64,000 nucleotides of DNA from the NCBI GenBank assembly GCA_014378465.1, contig JACMNQ010000070.1:1-64000 (forward strand), read 5' to 3'. The notes beneath the pieces were generated by a model, which searched no databases, was not told the DNA's origin, and was given only the letters and a program-made list of their open reading frames with translations. The stretch is from Oligoflexia bacterium (lineage in GTDB: Bacteria > Bdellovibrionota > UBA1018). Shown here piece by piece: positions 62,231-64,000 of the stretch (position 1 is the first letter of the stretch; the number at the start of each line of letters is the position of its first letter). The position numbers were made by a program, and so were the translations under genes.

Positions 62231-63211
62231 ATGAAATCTACCCCGACTCTTCTCGCCGCATCCTTTGCCACCACTCTTGCCACAGCTGTGGGCATGCTCG
62301 CTTTCCCAGGTTGCGCGCATGGCGTTTCTTCCGTTTCTCGCTCACCTGCAAGTTTTGAAGTGCAGGGTCACCGAGGAGCAAGGGGGTCACGCCCGGAAAA
62401 CACGCTCAGTGCTTTCCGTTTTGCCCTCAAAGCCGGCGTCGACACTCTGGAGATGGATCTGAACGTCACGCACGATGACGTGCTGGTGGTGACTCATGAT
62501 CCGGCCCTCAATCCAAAAATTTGCCTGGCCCCCAGCGGCAAGAAAATCACTCACACGATTCTCGTTCGCGGCCTCACTCTCCAGGAACTGAAACGGTACG
62601 ACTGCGGCACGCTCATCAATCCCCGCTTCCCTGAGCAGGTACCTCAGCCCGGCGAGCCCATTCCGACTTTTGACGAACTGCTGAGTTGGCTTGATACCGA
62701 TCCTGACCCGAGAGCACGCGTCGTGCGCCTGAACGTCGAAACCAAGAGCGAGGAGGCTCATCCAGAGTACACCCCTCCCCCTGAGAAGTTTTCCGCACTG
62801 GTCCTGGATGCCTTGAAACGGCATCATTTCATGGAACGCACCACTCTGCAGTCCTTTGACTACCGCACTCTCGTTGCCGCGCGTGCACTGGATCCAGCCA
62901 TTGAAACATCGATTCTGGTCGAAGAGCGTCCATCCGAGCCTCTGACTGTTCTTGCGAAGCGGTACCAGGGCAACATCATCTCTCCAGATCACGAATGGCT
63001 CACGAAGTCCGATGTCGAAGAACTTCACCAGATCGGGGTGCGCGTGATTCCCTGGACGGTCAATACCCCTGATGCCTGGGCAAAACTTTCGTCCTGGAAG
63101 ATCGACGGTATCATTTCGGACAATCCCGCCGCACTGCTGAAATTCAGAAGCACGCTGAGCAAATCAACCGAGACCCACTCAAGGCGTGAAATGCCTGAGA
63201 CTGACCCATGA
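62231..63211 (+). CDS. Exported glycerophosphodiester phosphodiesterase
   Basis: A 326-residue GDPD enzyme, hydrolysing glycerophosphodiesters to glycerol-3-phosphate and an alcohol. The catalytic residues are clear: QGHRGARGSRPENTLSAF (first His and the Glu), TLEMDLNVTHDDVLVVTHD (metal ligands and second His), and NVETKSEE. A signal peptide ends in FPGC, a plausible lipobox, so it is probably a periplasm-facing lipoprotein. The TIM-barrel end PWTVNTPDAWAKL...DGIISDNP is complete. It lies 46 bases after the paralogue-B gene and ends at a strong bidirectional terminator. Confidence 0.95.
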   Translation: MKSTPTLLAASFATTLATAVGMLAFPGCAHGVSSVSRSPASFEVQGHRGARGSRPENTLSAFRFALKAGVDTLEMDLNVTHDDVLVVTHDPALNPKICLAPSGKKITHTILVRGLTLQELKRYDCGTLINPRFPEQVPQPGEPIPTFDELLSWLDTDPDPRARVVRLNVETKSEEAHPEYTPPPEKFSALVLDALKRHHFMERTTLQSFDYRTLVAARALDPAIETSILVEERPSEPLTVLAKRYQGNIISPDHEWLTKSDVEELHQIGVRVIPWTVNTPDAWAKLSSWKIDGIISDNPAALLKFRSTLSKSTETHSRREMPETDP

Positions 63212-63212
63212 A

Positions 63213-63246
63213 AAAAGGGGCCGAGTGCGATGCACCCGACCCCTTT
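63213..63246. terminator. Bidirectional terminator
   Basis: AAAAGGGG-C-CG-A-GTGC-GAT-GCAC-C-CG-A-CCCCTTTT forms a strong hairpin whose A- and T-tracts give U-rich ends in both directions. It ends the GDPD gene on the plus strand and the metallopeptidase gene on the minus strand. Confidence 0.9.
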
Positions 63247-63278
63247 TCGATTTGAATTCGAACGACTCGCCAAACGGA

Positions 63279-64000
63279 TCAGCGTCCAGTCAAAGGAGCG
63301 AACCAGCAGTTCGGCCGGAGACCGGATTTAAAACCGGAAGCCTTCATGCAGGAGTAGCGAGAAGCCACTTTTTCAGCATCGATCGAGTGCTCGCCCCCTG
63401 GGTTTTTTCTTGCAGGAATGACGGCAGCGTCGAAGTTCGCGGTACAGACGGCACCCATCAAATAGGTGTCCATGCGGCATTGAGCGTCTGGATGAGCATC
63501 GTTCGTCTTGTTGACGACCTTCGTGTCCATCTTGGAATAATCAAGGGACTTGGGATCCTTGCCCTGAAGAACACCCAGCAGCGTGGCCAACGGAATGCCA
63601 GCATTCGCAGTGCGGTAGCAGAGGTTTCGGTCGGACTGGCGAGAGTACGATCCATCGCACGCTTTCCTGGCGAAGGAATTGACCGTGTTGGTGGCCTTGG
63701 CGTTGTCAGACAGTTCATTTGCCCAGACGCGTTTCGCGCAGACCTGTGTGGCAAAATAATCTGCCTGGCCTTCGTCCGCAGCCCAGGCAGCCGTGAAGCT
63801 GTCCGGGTAGTACGGGTAACCGCCCAGGTGGTGGCCGAGTTCATGACAGAGGACGAGGGCAAATCCATCAACGGTCATTTCAGGACGACGAAAAAGACCG
63901 CCGTACATGTTCAATCTCCAGCCATTTCCGAAAGTGTCCTGAGTGGCGGAGGCATTGACTGTCGAATCTTTCCAGAGGCGATTGACCACGAGGTTTCCGC
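63279..64000 (-). CDS. Zinc metallopeptidase (HExxH...ExxAD), N-terminus outside window
   Basis: The reading frame is open to the right edge, so the first methionine in the track (63989) is probably internal and the signal region lies beyond 64000. The zinc site is LVLCHELGHHLGGYPYY, and the third ligand is probably the Glu of AADEGQADYFATQVC, about 22 residues later, as in gluzincins. Eight Cys residues (QVCAKR, RKACDGS, NLCYRT, AQCRMD, AVCTAN, YSCMKA, PNCWFAP and the one before HELGHH) suggest an exported, disulphide-rich protein. No substrate can be inferred. It ends at the bidirectional terminator. Confidence 0.85.
   Translation of the reverse strand, partial: GNLVVNRLWKDSTVNASATQDTFGNGWRLNMYGGLFRRPEMTVDGFALVLCHELGHHLGGYPYYPDSFTAAWAADEGQADYFATQVCAKRVWANELSDNAKATNTVNSFARKACDGSYSRQSDRNLCYRTANAGIPLATLLGVLQGKDPKSLDYSKMDTKVVNKTNDAHPDAQCRMDTYLMGAVCTANFDAAVIPARKNPGGEHSIDAEKVASRYSCMKASGFKSGLRPNCWFAPLTGR

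Overview
The window is a chromosomal segment (roughly 57% GC by eye) from a Gram-negative bacterium that exports many proteins. It encodes many Sec signal peptides and lipoboxes, an OmpA-family protein, a Tat-exported flavoenzyme, a very large cyclic beta-1,2-glucan synthase and several complex sensor kinases. The mix (many secreted proteins of no known family, RCC1-repeat lipoprotein, NdvB-type synthase, polyamine/DUF350/DUF4178 cluster) would fit the Bdellovibrionota/Oligoflexia or another deep 'delta-like' lineage. That placement is inference from gene content only; no rRNA or other phylogenetic marker is present. I saw no tRNA, rRNA or CRISPR array.

Layout. 0-11 kb: remains of an IS3-family transposase, an RCC1-repeat lipoprotein, an MtfA-like peptidase, a double-Usp protein, and a two-gene kinase operon whose first gene carries four near-identical tandem PAS units and three receiver domains. 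11-23 kb: a patch of decayed genes mixed with intact ones. A CoA-transferase C-half is joined to an alcohol-dehydrogenase N-terminus, a PldB-like lipase has lost its N-terminus, and a quinone oxidoreductase has lost its middle. Intact genes here are two secreted proteins, a VOC protein, an LD-carboxypeptidase, a DHA2 MFS exporter and a zinc ADH. 23-31 kb: small genes (Rof-like, ApaG, exported MsrA, several small unknowns), a membrane histidine kinase and a palindromic 25-bp tandem array. 31-41 kb: an exported protein gene knocked out of frame by a 10-bp tandem repeat, SelO, exported unknowns, an OmpA-family protein, a PLD-family lipoprotein, Smr and DCC proteins.

41-48.5 kb: the most coherent system, eight minus-strand genes with touching or short-spaced ends. 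In transcription order: two DUF4178 proteins, a 58-aa Gly/His protein absent from the ORF track, DUF350, a membrane-anchored spermidine-synthase-like enzyme, a Tat-exported FAD amine-oxidase-like protein, a polytopic membrane protein, and AdoMet decarboxylase (SpeD). SpeD would make decarboxylated AdoMet, the membrane SpeE-like enzyme would transfer its aminopropyl group, and the flavoenzyme could oxidise the product. This looks like a membrane-associated aminopropylation pathway rather than ordinary spermidine synthesis.

48.5-64 kb: an RGG-rich protein, the 8.7-kb cyclic glucan synthase, a CHASE-GAF histidine kinase, a GDPD lipoprotein and a zinc metallopeptidase cut by the right edge. Two exported 438-aa paralogues (15.3 kb and 60.9 kb) share a GHS...NGC pair at identical 29-residue spacing, which suggests an unrecognised caspase/gingipain-like (clan CD) peptidase family.
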